A stretch of DNA of 64,000 nt from JBNKHG01 sp050290225 (GTDB lineage: Bacteria; Pseudomonadota; Gammaproteobacteria; Pseudomonadales; Cellvibrionaceae): positions 1-64,000 of the forward strand of contig JBNKHG010000056.1 in assembly GCA_050290225.1 (NCBI GenBank), read 5' to 3'. Shown here in pieces: positions 43,687 to 52,844 of the stretch. A model generated the notes under the pieces. The model searched no databases, was not told where the DNA came from, and saw only the letters and a list, made by a program, of their open reading frames with translations. The position numbers and the translations under genes were made by a program. Each line of letters begins with the position of its first letter. The first letter of the stretch is position 1.

Positions 43687-45087
43687 ATGCTAAGTTGGGA
43701 CGACTACACTGAAGAAACACCAACAGCCACTGCACCCTTGACTACCACGCCCTTCGCTCAAGACGAGGCGGCGATTCCCGAACCGCAGCCGGAGCCGGCC
43801 AACGCGGAGCCTCAACTGGCCCTGCGTGAACCGGAACCGGTAGCGGCCCAAGCGGCCGCACCCCAGCCGACAAGCTACCAGGTTGCCGAAGCGGCAGCCA
43901 GCTACACCGCAGCCAGTGTCGATGCACCCGCCAATCAGTCGGCCGCGACTCCGGCAACGACCTCCGCTGCAGCCGCCACCACGGCATCCAATGACAGCAT
44001 AGCCCGAGCCAAAGCCGCGGTAGCCGATATCGATCCGGCCCCCGGCCTGGAAGAGCTGGAACTGGGAGCTGCTCGAGTTCAGGTGGACGACAAGGCCATG
44101 ATTAACTGCCGCGCCGACCTCAACCAGTTGGTGCCCTTCAAGTACGATTGGGCATGGCAAAAATACCTGGACGGTTGCGCCAACCACTGGATGCCCCAGG
44201 AAGTGAACATGACTGCCGATGTGGCCCTGTGGAAATCCGCCGATGCGCTTACCGAGGACGAGCGCCGCATCGTTATGCGCTCACTGGGCTACTTCTCCAC
44301 CGCCGATTCACTGGTGGCCAACAACCTGGTGCTGGCCATCTATCGCCTGATCACCAATCCCGAGTGCCGCCAGTACATCCTGCGGCAGGCGTTCGAGGAA
44401 GCCATCCACACCCACGCCTACCAGTACTGCGTGGAGTCCCTGGGCATGGACGAGCAGGAAGTGTTCAACATGTACCGCGAGCTGCCCTCCATCGCCAACA
44501 AGGCCGCCTGGAGCATCAGCCATACCCAGGGTATCAGCGACCCCACCTTTACCACCGGTACCCCGGAAACCGACCAGGAGTTGCTACGCAACCTGGTGGG
44601 ATTCTATGTCGTCACTGAAGGCATCTTTTTCTATTGCGGTTTTACCCAGATCCTGTCTATGGGTCGCCGCAACAAGATGACCGGAGTCGCAGAGCAGTTC
44701 CAGTACATCCTCCGGGACGAGTCCATGCACCTCAATTTCGGCATCGACGTGATCAACCAGATCAAACTGGAAAACCCGCACCTGTGGAGTGGCGAATTCC
44801 AGCAGGAGGTCACTCAGATGATCCTGGAAGGCACCGAACTGGAAATCCAGTACGCCCGCGACACCATGCCCCGAGGTGTGCTGGGCATGAACGCCGCCAT
44901 GATGGAAGAGTACCTGCACTTTATTGCCAACCGCCGACTTGCCCAGTTGGGCCTGCCGGAGCAGTATCCTGGTGCGCAGAACCCCTTCCCCTGGATGAGT
45001 GAAATTATGGATTTGCGCAAGGAGAAGAACTTTTTCGAAACTCGCGTGATCGAATATCAAACCGGCGGCGCATTGAACTGGGACTGA
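43687..45087 (+). CDS. nrdB: class Ia ribonucleotide reductase small subunit with long N-terminal linker
   Basis: A 466-residue beta subunit. The diiron core is present: FEEAIHTHAY gives Glu, His and the radical Tyr in E. coli spacing, and ILRDESMHLNFG gives the second Glu/His pair. The C-terminal ALNWD tail can dock on NrdA. Residues about 13–125 are Ala/Pro/Thr/Gln-rich and unlike any folded domain. Typical Pseudomonas NrdB is about 415. The extension is odd but in frame. Confidence 0.94.
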   Translation: MLSWDDYTEETPTATAPLTTTPFAQDEAAIPEPQPEPANAEPQLALREPEPVAAQAAAPQPTSYQVAEAAASYTAASVDAPANQSAATPATTSAAAATTASNDSIARAKAAVADIDPAPGLEELELGAARVQVDDKAMINCRADLNQLVPFKYDWAWQKYLDGCANHWMPQEVNMTADVALWKSADALTEDERRIVMRSLGYFSTADSLVANNLVLAIYRLITNPECRQYILRQAFEEAIHTHAYQYCVESLGMDEQEVFNMYRELPSIANKAAWSISHTQGISDPTFTTGTPETDQELLRNLVGFYVVTEGIFFYCGFTQILSMGRRNKMTGVAEQFQYILRDESMHLNFGIDVINQIKLENPHLWSGEFQQEVTQMILEGTELEIQYARDTMPRGVLGMNAAMMEEYLHFIANRRLAQLGLPEQYPGAQNPFPWMSEIMDLRKEKNFFETRVIEYQTGGALNWD

Positions 45088-45243
45088 GCCGCCAATAGCA
45101 ACGTGGAAACCACGGAATAGGTGCACCGGGTCAGCACCGGTGTACTGCAGTTCGTTCCTGCGCCACCGCTGAAGATTGATTGACGCCGGCCGTGAAGACT
45201 TAATGGGCGGCTGGTTGACAACCAGATGTGTGAGGTAACGAAG

Positions 45244-45837
45244 ATGTTGGGGAATATAGCCACCCGGGTACTACTATCAAGCGTTTCTGACGAGAGCCTT
45301 CAGCCTATTGATAAGAGCCTTCAGCCTATTGATAAGGGCCTTCAGCCTATTGATAAGGGCCTTCAGCCCGCTGATAAAAACCTTCAGCCCGATCAAAAAG
45401 GCCCGCAGCCCGAAGAACATCGCTCACAATACGAACAGCCCGGGGGTTGGCGCAAAAACCGCCATAGTCCCAAACGCCACAAACAGGTGGCCCGTATCAT
45501 CAAACACCTGCGCCATGAAGTGGAAGAACACTACCCCCATCTGGCCCTGCCTACCACCTGGATGATCGACTGCCTGATCCACAACTGTCCTTCGGGCCTG
45601 CTACAACCCACAATTCATCCTGAACAGAACAACGAGGGCCGGACAGACTGGCACGGCGCCGTTACCCGGGCACTGGCATATATCGCTGGGCGCACGGCGG
45701 GTAGCAACGACCGCAAGATCGCATTTGTGCGACCAGATGGCAGCCCACTCTTTCCCAATCATGAACTCTTCGATCAGCAGGATGCTCACTTGTTTAGCCA
45801 GACTCTGCTCAAATATCTGGCGCAGGGTATGGACTGA
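45244..45837 (+). CDS. hypothetical protein with N-terminal heptapeptide repeats
   Basis: A 197-residue protein from ATG 45244, set by GAGGT seven bases upstream; an earlier GTG-type start is possible. Residues about 18–60 are seven-residue repeats LQPIDK(G/S), coded by 21-bp tandem DNA. The remainder is a compact domain (HKQVARIIKHLRHEVEEHY; FVRPDGSPLFPNHELFD) that I do not recognise. It follows nrdB by about 155 bases; a link to ribonucleotide reduction is unproven. Confidence 0.7.
   Translation: MLGNIATRVLLSSVSDESLQPIDKSLQPIDKGLQPIDKGLQPADKNLQPDQKGPQPEEHRSQYEQPGGWRKNRHSPKRHKQVARIIKHLRHEVEEHYPHLALPTTWMIDCLIHNCPSGLLQPTIHPEQNNEGRTDWHGAVTRALAYIAGRTAGSNDRKIAFVRPDGSPLFPNHELFDQQDAHLFSQTLLKYLAQGMD
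45294..45419 (+). repeat. 21-bp tandem repeat inside a coding region
   Basis: Six 21-bp units start at 45294, 45315, 45336, 45357, 45378 and 45399. The first three are nearly identical; the later ones drift. The period keeps the reading frame (seven residues). Confidence 0.92.
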
Positions 45838-45869
45838 ACAGGGCCACAACCGCGTCATTTGACCCTACA

Positions 45870-45896
45870 GGAGGGCAACGCCCTCCCCTGTTCTCT
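45870..45896 (+). terminator. possible terminator after the repeat-protein gene
   Basis: GGAGGGC (45870–45876) and GCCCTCC (45880–45886) over an AAC loop, followed by a mixed pyrimidine run (CCTGTTCTCTG). It lies about 30 bases after the stop. Confidence 0.5.
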
Positions 45897-45929
45897 GTTG
45901 AAAAGGATAAGTTTCACGGCAATTACAAA

Positions 45930-46178
45930 AATGCTTGCTACACTTATCTGTGTACTCACTCAATCTTAAGTGCAACAACAGGGAAGCTGACAGGGATGGG
46001 ACGCGGCCACGCAAGGCCAAAGGAAGCGCCCAAACGGCCACAGGAGGTAGCTGCTTCAAGGCAGAAGAAAAACTGTCAGGGAACAAGGGAGGCCGGGCAG
46101 GTAAGCAACGGCAAGCAGACACTCGATATTCTTAGGAAATCCACTTCAGGGCCAGCCACGTGAGACTGGCCCTTTTCA
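45930..46178 (+). ncRNA. candidate CsrB/RsmYZ-like GGA-rich small RNA
   Basis: No supported gene lies between 45838 and 46335. From 45982 to 46137 there are eight GGA triplets, including CAGGGATG, the classic CsrA/RsmE-binding form; about two or three would be expected by chance. Small hairpins are visible (GGCC at 46005/46015; CTGC/GCAG at 46051/46061; CTGACAG/CTGTCAG at 45986/46073). A strong terminator follows: GGGCCAG (46149–46155), CTGGCCC (46166–46172), TTTT. An extended -10-like TGCTACACT lies at 45936–45944. No GacA-type upstream site was found. The 5' end is approximate. Confidence 0.5.
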
Positions 46179-46335
46179 TTTGCGAATTCAATATCTACCA
46201 GCGCGTTTTCCCTTGGCAGCTGCCCCTCCCACAGTAACGTTAAGCACATATACTTTAGGAGTAGATCAGGCGCCGAAGCGGGAGCATTTCCAGACAAAAA
46301 CCGCTACACTGCCGCGGTCAGACAACGAGGACACC

Positions 46336-46818
46336 ATGGACATTCAAAAAATCGATCCACGCGAATTTCGCAATGCCCTGGGCCAGTTCCCCACCGGAGT
46401 GACCATTGTCACCACCCGCGATGCCGCAGGCGCCAAAGTGGGCATGACGGCCAGCAGTTTTAACACAGTTTCCCTGAATCCACCGCTGGTTCTGTGGAGT
46501 ATCGATAAAGATGCCGCCAGCTACGACGTCTTTATGAGTAGCGAACACTTCGCCATTCATGTCCTGGCCGCGGGCCAGGACAACCTCTCCAATCTGTTTG
46601 CCCAAAAGGGACTGGACAAGTTCGACAATCTCGATTGCCGCGAGGGGCTGCAGCAACTGCCCATCCTGCCGGAATTCGCCGCCTGCTTTCAGTGCGGTGT
46701 CGAGCACCGTTACCCGGGTGGCGACCACACCATTCTGGTGGGTCGGGTGCTGGATTTCGAAAGCCACGAACGAGAGCCGCTGCTCTTTCACGGTGGCCGT
46801 TACAAGGAAATTGCCTGA
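46336..46818 (+). CDS. flavin reductase family protein (FMN-binding split barrel)
   Basis: A 160-residue flavin reductase-like protein. FRNALGQFPTGVTIVTT and MTASSFNTVSLNPPLVL are the family motifs for FMN/FAD binding, and GDHTILVGRVLDFE closes the barrel. ATG 46336 has GAGGA upstream. It would reduce flavins with NAD(P)H, possibly as the small component of a monooxygenase, but none is adjacent. Its stop abuts the left end of inverted-repeat copy C. Confidence 0.9.
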   Translation: MDIQKIDPREFRNALGQFPTGVTIVTTRDAAGAKVGMTASSFNTVSLNPPLVLWSIDKDAASYDVFMSSEHFAIHVLAAGQDNLSNLFAQKGLDKFDNLDCREGLQQLPILPEFAACFQCGVEHRYPGGDHTILVGRVLDFESHEREPLLFHGGRYKEIA

Positions 46819-46944
46819 CCAGTACTCCTTCAAGGTGATATTGACGCCTGTCTATAACCGTAAGGTCAGTAGGTTTCGATCCGGCCTGACATCGTCGTAA
46901 ATTCGTAGAGCTAATGCGTCCTTGTCACCTGAAGGAGCACTAGT
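46818..46944. repeat. inverted-repeat element, copy C (both ends clear)
   Basis: A 127-bp element with matching ends. Left (46818–46839) is ACCAGTACTCCTTCAAGG-type and the inverse right end (46923–46944) closes in ACTAGT; about 18 of 21 positions agree. The core is the inverse of copies A and B. The left end begins at the last base of the flavin reductase stop codon, and the right end contains the stop of the TonB receptor. This is the most complete copy. Confidence 0.8.
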
Positions 46945-49024
46945 AAGTGACATTCACCCCCAGATAAAGTGAACGCGGCTCCCCGGGGAAGTAACGGTCT
47001 CCCTGAAAAGTGGTAAAGTCCGCTCGCTCCGCGTAATCCTCGTCACCGAGATTGGTGATGCGCGCCGACAACGCCACTGAGGACGACAGCTGCCAGTGCG
47101 AACGCAGGTTCAAAAGATCATGCCCCTGGTAGCGGTGCAGGTTCTCCGGGTCGGTGTAATAGGCGCCCATATGCACCCACTCCAGCTCCATCCGCCAGCT
47201 ATCGCCGGGGGTCCACTGTAACTGCGCGGCGCCAAAGTGACGCGGCGCCGTGTCCACATCCCGACCATCGATATTGATTCCGGCCGGGTCCTGTGAAAAC
47301 AACACCTGGTCATGGCGGTACTGGTGGCGGGCAAAGCTGGCATTGAACAGGGCTCGCCAATGATCATTGACAGCCCAGTCCAGACTCACCTCCAGCCCCC
47401 GGTGGCTGCTTTCCCCGGCACCCACATTGACCCGGTCGCTATCGCGAAAAATAAAATCGTCCTTATACATGGTAAAAGCGAGAAGCTCATAGGAGAGGGA
47501 ATCGAAACGTCCTTTTACGCCCAGCTCCAAGCTGCGCAGGGATTCCGAATCCAGGTCCGCCACCGATTGATCATTCTGCAACCGGTAAAGTTCGGTGGCC
47601 TGGGGGGCGCGAAAGCCATTGGTGAGATGGGCGTATATGCGGTGCGATGACGCCAGCTCATAACTCACCCCCAACTTGGGGGAAAGGTTGTTAAAACTAT
47701 CGTCCCTATCCGCCGGCCTGGAGAATCGACAACCGCCAAAACCACAGGGCGAGCCGTCATCGCGGGTACGGCCGTCGACCATTTTATTGTCGTAGTCGTA
47801 GCGTTGGTGCTCGGCGCGCAACCCGGCCAGCAGTTGCCAGCGTGGAGACGGGCTCCACAACCATTGAGCGTAGGGCGCCAGCGTCAGCACCTCTACCTCA
47901 TAGTCATAGTGAGCGCCGACGGGAATAGTGGCCTGTAAAAATGCCGAACCCTGGGTCGGCTGCGGCTGAAACTCCTGCAAATAGCCTTCGCTGTATTCCA
48001 GATCGGTACCCAGGGTCAGTTGCCAATCCCGATCTTCAGCTGAAAACCAGCTCAGCTGCAAACCCAGGCTCTTTTGTCCATTTTCCTCAATCGGCTGACC
48101 CGGCAAAAAGTGCTGGATAAATACCATTTGCGTATGGCGCAGATAGGGGGTGGCGACCCATCGGGACTCACCCTCGCCCTGCCACTGCCAGCGCGACCAC
48201 AGCCGCCAGGCCTGTGCATCGCGGTAAGCTTCGGGATTGGGATTGGTATCTTTCAGGTCATCGTCTTTATAGGCTTCGGTACCCACCACATAGCCGGCGG
48301 TTTCCTGGTTGAGGTTGGTAGCATCCAACTGGGTGGTGACGGCATAGCCCGTCCCTTCGAATTCGTGGCGTAAATTCAGTTTCTGCTGATCAAACCCGGA
48401 GTCGTCGCGGTAACCGCCATCGTGGGTACCGTTCAGGTTGATCGCAAATCCCTGATGCTCCTGTTGGTGATTGGCGCTCAAACCCAAGCGGGAATAACGG
48501 TGGGGACCCAGTTCCACGCTCAGTCGTGGCCGGCTCTCAGCAACCGTGGGACTGATCACATTCACCAATCCGTGCATGGCATTGGAGCCGTAAAGTGCCG
48601 TCGCCGGTCCGCGAATAACCTCCAGCCGCGCGGCCTGCTCGGTGTTGGCTTCGAACAATTCGTTGACATTACACAACCCCGAAGCCCGTAACGGGATACC
48701 GTCAGCGGCGGTTAAAATCCCACCACAGGCACCAGCCCCGGTAAGCACCGGGGAGCGTATCGCCATCAGGTATTCCTGGCCGTTGCCGCGATTGATATGG
48801 GCGCCTGCCACCCGCGCAACCGATTCACTGATATGCGTGTGCGCAACCAGTTTCAGTGCGTCACTGTCTACCACACCGGTATTGCCGATCAACCGAGTCT
48901 GCGTCACCGGAAGCCGGGTGGCCGTCACCACCATCTCCTCCTGGTTCTCAATCACCGCCGCAGCGGACGGCAATGCGCCGCTCAATACGGCCGGCAACAA
49001 ATACTGAAAAATACAATTGCGCAA
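46940..49024 (-). CDS. TonB-dependent outer-membrane receptor
   Basis: A 694-residue receptor. A TonB box-like sequence (EEMVVTATR) follows a short leader, then a plug domain (about 40–160, VIRGPATALYGSNAMHGLVNVISP) and a 22-strand barrel ending in YLGVNVTY. GACGGIL with two Cys residues is in the plug. TTG start at 49024 with AGAGGAG seven bases upstream. The ligand is unknown; no Fur box was seen. The final TAC TAG is provided by the inverted-repeat element. Confidence 0.9.
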   Translation of the reverse strand: MRNCIFQYLLPAVLSGALPSAAAVIENQEEMVVTATRLPVTQTRLIGNTGVVDSDALKLVAHTHISESVARVAGAHINRGNGQEYLMAIRSPVLTGAGACGGILTAADGIPLRASGLCNVNELFEANTEQAARLEVIRGPATALYGSNAMHGLVNVISPTVAESRPRLSVELGPHRYSRLGLSANHQQEHQGFAINLNGTHDGGYRDDSGFDQQKLNLRHEFEGTGYAVTTQLDATNLNQETAGYVVGTEAYKDDDLKDTNPNPEAYRDAQAWRLWSRWQWQGEGESRWVATPYLRHTQMVFIQHFLPGQPIEENGQKSLGLQLSWFSAEDRDWQLTLGTDLEYSEGYLQEFQPQPTQGSAFLQATIPVGAHYDYEVEVLTLAPYAQWLWSPSPRWQLLAGLRAEHQRYDYDNKMVDGRTRDDGSPCGFGGCRFSRPADRDDSFNNLSPKLGVSYELASSHRIYAHLTNGFRAPQATELYRLQNDQSVADLDSESLRSLELGVKGRFDSLSYELLAFTMYKDDFIFRDSDRVNVGAGESSHRGLEVSLDWAVNDHWRALFNASFARHQYRHDQVLFSQDPAGINIDGRDVDTAPRHFGAAQLQWTPGDSWRMELEWVHMGAYYTDPENLHRYQGHDLLNLRSHWQLSSSVALSARITNLGDEDYAERADFTTFQGDRYFPGEPRSLYLGVNVTY

Positions 49025-49159
49025 ACGTCTACTCCTCTCGCCTGGATTTTCGCCTCGTCATCGCAAAGCTTTTTGGATTTATCAACAGTGCCAGTGTAAC
49101 AACCAACCTGCACTCTACAATGCTGCTAAAGCGTTAGGTTCGTGCTCCAATGGCGGTAT

Positions 49160-49747
49160 TTATCGCCCCGATGTGAACAGTTGCTGCACCCGCAACAACG
49201 CCGCCACCGACAGGGCATCGGTTATATCACCATCCAATACCATTTGCACCGCCTCGCTCAACGGCAAACGCCTGACCTGGATATCCTCGGTATCCTCCAG
49301 GGCCTGTTCTCCCTGGCTAAGTTCCTCGGCGATAAAGACAACGGCACGCTCATCGGTTACCGAGTTGGAGGTGTGCATCCACATCAACTCCCGCCAGCGA
49401 CCGGCCCGGAGACCGGTTTCCTCCCGCAATTCGCGTTGCCCCGCCACCAGGGGGTCTTCCCCCAGGGGGGCGCCGCCCTCGGGAATTTCCCAGGTATAGC
49501 TATCCAGGGTGTAGCGGCTCTGGCGCACAAGCCAGGTATAACCTTCCGTGTCAATCGGGACCACGCCCACGGCCAGGTTTTTAAAGTGCACCACACCGTA
49601 AATACCTTCGGTACCAGAAGGGGTGGTCACGGTTTCGTGGGTAACTTTGATCCAGGGATTCTCATACACAATATCGCGGTTGCGTCGCATCCAACCTCCG
49701 GTCTTATGAACAACATCCAACTCATCGGTTTCGCTATTTCCCGCCAT
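49160..49747 (-). CDS. Nudix hydrolase, ADP-ribose pyrophosphatase-like
   Basis: A 195-residue protein from ATG 49747, where GGGAG lies at the right distance; ATG 49753 is also possible. The Nudix box is GGAPLGEDPLVAGQRELREE followed by TGL. ENPWIKVTHETVTTPSG is the usual N-terminal strand of ADP-sugar pyrophosphatases. The likely substrate is ADP-ribose or a nucleotide sugar. It lies 135 bases before the TonB receptor on the same strand. Confidence 0.9.
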   Translation of the reverse strand: MAGNSETDELDVVHKTGGWMRRNRDIVYENPWIKVTHETVTTPSGTEGIYGVVHFKNLAVGVVPIDTEGYTWLVRQSRYTLDSYTWEIPEGGAPLGEDPLVAGQRELREETGLRAGRWRELMWMHTSNSVTDERAVVFIAEELSQGEQALEDTEDIQVRRLPLSEAVQMVLDGDITDALSVAALLRVQQLFTSGR

Positions 49748-49930
49748 CGTCATTCTCCCAGCATCTGGCCCGCATTATGGGCGATCACCTCGCCCACAGC
49801 CAATGCTCAGTCAGGACAATAAGGAAAATGGCAATATATGTCAGTCAGATGATCAGATAGGATATTGCTTTAATGATCGAACTTCGCCATGTTAGCGGGC
49901 TTCGGATTTTACAAGAGGCACGCCGCTATT

Positions 49931-51019
49931 ATGGCTACCGACTATGCAGTCACCTACGCAGACTTTCCCGTCCCCCAACCCCGAGAACTCACCACCCTCT
50001 CCGATGGGGTGTTCTGGCTGCGCATGCCTCTGCCATTCGAACTGGACCATATCAACCTCTACCTGCTGGAAGACAGTGACGGTTGGCTGATTGTCGACAC
50101 CGGTGTAGGCGGAGACATCACCAGGGAACACTGGGAGGCCATTTTCACCTCACACCTGGGCGACAAGCCGGTGAAGGGAATTATTGTTACCCACATGCAT
50201 CCGGACCATTTCGGCCAGGCCGGTTACCTCTCGGATCGCTGGCGTGCGCCCCTGTTGATGAGCTTCGCCGAATACGCGATGGGCCGGGCACTTTCGGCCC
50301 CGCCCAGCCAAGCCGGCCAGTGGCCCGCCGAAGACTACTACCGGCGCGCCGGGCTCAACAGCGAACAGATTGAATCGCGGAAGAACTACGACGGCGGGTT
50401 TGCCAGCCTGATGGAGCCCGTACCCCGCGCTTTTAAACGGCTGCAGCACGGCCAATCCCTGGATATCAACGATCATCGCTGGCAGGTGATGATTGGTCGC
50501 GGACACTCACCGGAACACGTGAGTCTCTATTGCGAAGATCTGCAGATACTGATCTCCGGCGACCACATTCTGCCGGCGATTACACCCAATATCAGCGTAT
50601 TTGCCATCGAACCTGAGAACAATCCGCTGGCGGACTACCTGGACACCCTGCCCCAATTTGCCGAACTGCCGGCCGAGACCCTGGTACTGCCTGCCCACAA
50701 TCGGCCCTTTACCGGTCTGCACCAACGGGTAGCCTATATGCGGGATCACCACATGCAAAAACTGGATGCCCTGTTGCAAAGTTGCCAGGAGCCCCAAACC
50801 GCCCTGGCATTGGTCCCCGCCATGTTCAAGCGCAAACTCGACCAGCAGCAGATGATGTTCGCCCTGGGGGAGTGCCTGTCCCACCTGAACTACCTGCTGG
50901 CCCAGGACAAGATCGAGCGAACCGAGAGTGAAACCGGTGCCTACCTCTACCGCGCCAAGGTTAAAGTCGGGCCCTGTGCCGATGTGGATGACGAAGAAGA
51001 TCTGGCGCTGCAGGTTTAG
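49931..51019 (+). CDS. MBL-fold metallohydrolase
   Basis: A 362-residue protein from ATG 49931; a frame from 49889 adds 14 residues. The metallo-beta-lactamase signature is VTHMHPDHFGQAGY (HxHxDH), with later His residues in GRGHSPEHVSLY and a metal Asp in ISGDHILPAI. The C-terminal part (about 270–340) is a winged-helix-like extension. Substrate unknown; related proteins hydrolyse thioesters or nucleotides. It converges with and overlaps the UDG-family gene by 4 bases. Confidence 0.88.
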   Translation: MATDYAVTYADFPVPQPRELTTLSDGVFWLRMPLPFELDHINLYLLEDSDGWLIVDTGVGGDITREHWEAIFTSHLGDKPVKGIIVTHMHPDHFGQAGYLSDRWRAPLLMSFAEYAMGRALSAPPSQAGQWPAEDYYRRAGLNSEQIESRKNYDGGFASLMEPVPRAFKRLQHGQSLDINDHRWQVMIGRGHSPEHVSLYCEDLQILISGDHILPAITPNISVFAIEPENNPLADYLDTLPQFAELPAETLVLPAHNRPFTGLHQRVAYMRDHHMQKLDALLQSCQEPQTALALVPAMFKRKLDQQQMMFALGECLSHLNYLLAQDKIERTESETGAYLYRAKVKVGPCADVDDEEDLALQV

Positions 51020-51606
51020 TCTGGCAAGAGCGTCCGCACCCGCTGTCGCAGATAAGGCACCACCTCCGCCTCAAACCAGGGGTTATTCTTGATCCAGCGG
51101 CGATTGCGGGGCGAGGGGTGGACCAGCGGTAAACAGGCTGGTAAAAACGCCTGCCAATCCTTAACCCGCTCAGTCAGGGTTTTGTGGGTAGTGTCCAGAT
51201 AATATCCCTGGGCATAGCTGCCCACCAACAGCGTCAGCTCGATAGCCGGTAACTGCGCTAACAGCTTCTCGTGCCAAAGCTCGGCACACTCCTTGCGCGG
51301 CGGCAGATCGCCGGATTTGCCGCGTCCCGGGTAGCAGAATCCCATGGGAATAATGGCCACCCTCGACTCATCGTAGAAGGCATCCCGCCCCACACCCATC
51401 CATTCGCGCAGGCGATCACCGGAGGGGTCGTTCCAGGGAATGCCGGTTTCGTGCACCCGCGTCCCCGGCGCCTGACCGACGATTAAAATCTTCGCGCTTT
51501 CACTGGCCCTCAGCACCGGGTTGGCTCCCAGCGGCAACACCTCATCGCAGACGCGGCAGGCGCGCACCTGTGCCAGCAAATCCCGCAGCGGAATCCGTTG
51601 GGACAT
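51016..51606 (-). CDS. uracil-DNA glycosylase superfamily protein
   Basis: A 196-residue protein of the UDG superfamily (COG1573 type). Motif I is GQAPGTRVHETGIPWND and motif III is HPSPRNRRW. A CxxC (RACRVCDE) near the N-terminus resembles half of the Fe–S ligands of UdgA, but the second pair is not evident. True uracil removal is not proven; some members act on other bases. Its ATG overlaps the CvpA stop, so they are cotranslated. Confidence 0.82.
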   Translation of the reverse strand: MSQRIPLRDLLAQVRACRVCDEVLPLGANPVLRASESAKILIVGQAPGTRVHETGIPWNDPSGDRLREWMGVGRDAFYDESRVAIIPMGFCYPGRGKSGDLPPRKECAELWHEKLLAQLPAIELTLLVGSYAQGYYLDTTHKTLTERVKDWQAFLPACLPLVHPSPRNRRWIKNNPWFEAEVVPYLRQRVRTLLPD

Positions 51607-52763
51607 CAGCGCGCAGCGTCCTTGTCGGAGAAATGCACACGGCCGTTCTCGTCGACCCAGCGGAAAATTCTGGTTTCTTTCCCGGGGGCAGTCGAATCCT
51701 CGGGAGCAATCGAATCCTCGGGGACAGTCGAGTCCTTGGAGGCGGTCGCATCAAACTGATCACCGCCTTCGGGCGCCAACTCATCGGAAAATACAATGTC
51801 GGCAAACTCCAGCAGTTTGGGGTTGGTCAACAACGCCATGGGATTGCCCGACTGGATCCCCTGCTGAAATTCCGGGTCGTTAATAATCGCCTGCACCCGC
51901 TCATCATCCTTGACCCGCTGCACTCGACCCCAGATATCCGTCACCTGTCCCGCCAGGACCGTTTCCATCTGCACCCGGCCGACCGCCTGCTCATCCAGCA
52001 TACCCGCCGCCCTGGCCAGCGCGATCATATCCGGGTTATTCACCAGCTGCTGAAACGCCGGCAACTGCCTTACGGCCTCAGCGCTGCCGGAATCCAACAC
52101 CGCCTGGTTCTCGGGATTGTTCAACAACTGCTGTAAATCCCCACTCTGCGTCAACCGCTGCATCTGCATCGCCGTCTCTGCCGGCGCACGCACCAATGCC
52201 GAACTCAACTTCGCCACCGGCGGCTTGGCCGACACCGCAGACATCGCGGTATCCACCACTTTCCCCGCCGCCTGTTGGACAAACCGTTCCACTGCGCTGT
52301 TTTTTTCCGGCAGGTCGCCGGCATTGGGGGACGGATTTTCCGCGGCCGCCACCTGCCCCGGCCCCACACCGGGACGCATATCGCGCACAAACGCAAACGT
52401 CCATATGATCGCGATTGCCAACACCACGCCCACCACCATCCCCACCAGGGCACCGCCCATGCGAGAGGCGGCGGAGCGGTTCTCTTTTTGGGGAAGCAGT
52501 TTTTCAACAATCCAAAACAGCGCACTGACCACCATCCCCGCGCCGATAAACAACACTACCGACGCTGTGATAAAGGCCGCGATAGCCTGTAACGGATAAT
52601 CCGCTTGAATGATTCTGGCAACCGGCTCGGCATATAAAATTGCGGCTCCGTAACCGGCCAACAAACCAAGCACGCGGGAGAGGGCGCTCAGAAGGCCCTG
52701 GCGATAACCGCGAAAGGTGAAGAAGGCAATGACAACGACAAAAATAATTAACGAGATATCCAT
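51606..52763 (-). CDS. CvpA-family protein fused to a DUF4124 tail
   Basis: A 385-residue protein. Residues 1–165 form a CvpA domain with four membrane helices (LIIFVVVIAFFTFRGYRQGL; VVGVVLAIAIIWTF). Residues about 170–345 are helical and polar. An acidic repeat (DSTVPEDSIAPEDSTAPG) leads to a C-terminal DUF4124-like patch (FRWVDENGRVHFSD). Classical CvpA is about 160 residues. The extra domains suggest an envelope role. Overlaps the UDG-family gene by ATGA. Confidence 0.8.
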   Translation of the reverse strand: MDISLIIFVVVIAFFTFRGYRQGLLSALSRVLGLLAGYGAAILYAEPVARIIQADYPLQAIAAFITASVVLFIGAGMVVSALFWIVEKLLPQKENRSAASRMGGALVGMVVGVVLAIAIIWTFAFVRDMRPGVGPGQVAAAENPSPNAGDLPEKNSAVERFVQQAAGKVVDTAMSAVSAKPPVAKLSSALVRAPAETAMQMQRLTQSGDLQQLLNNPENQAVLDSGSAEAVRQLPAFQQLVNNPDMIALARAAGMLDEQAVGRVQMETVLAGQVTDIWGRVQRVKDDERVQAIINDPEFQQGIQSGNPMALLTNPKLLEFADIVFSDELAPEGGDQFDATASKDSTVPEDSIAPEDSTAPGKETRIFRWVDENGRVHFSDKDAAR

Positions 52764-52844
52764 TTCATACCACCTTACGAAATAAAGGTTTCAGGGCCAT
52801 GGCTATCGCCTTTCAGGGCCGTGTACAACAGGGATTAGCAAATT

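Noticed and set aside
45985..46080. Cyclic-di-GMP (GEMM) riboswitch, because of GGGACGC followed by GCAAGGCC
   Set aside because: The paired stems and receptor loop of GEMM are not present in order, and no coding start follows at the right distance.
45935..46135. 66-codon frame in the GGA-rich region
   Set aside because: No ribosome site or domain; the GGA motifs, hairpins and terminator better fit an RNA.
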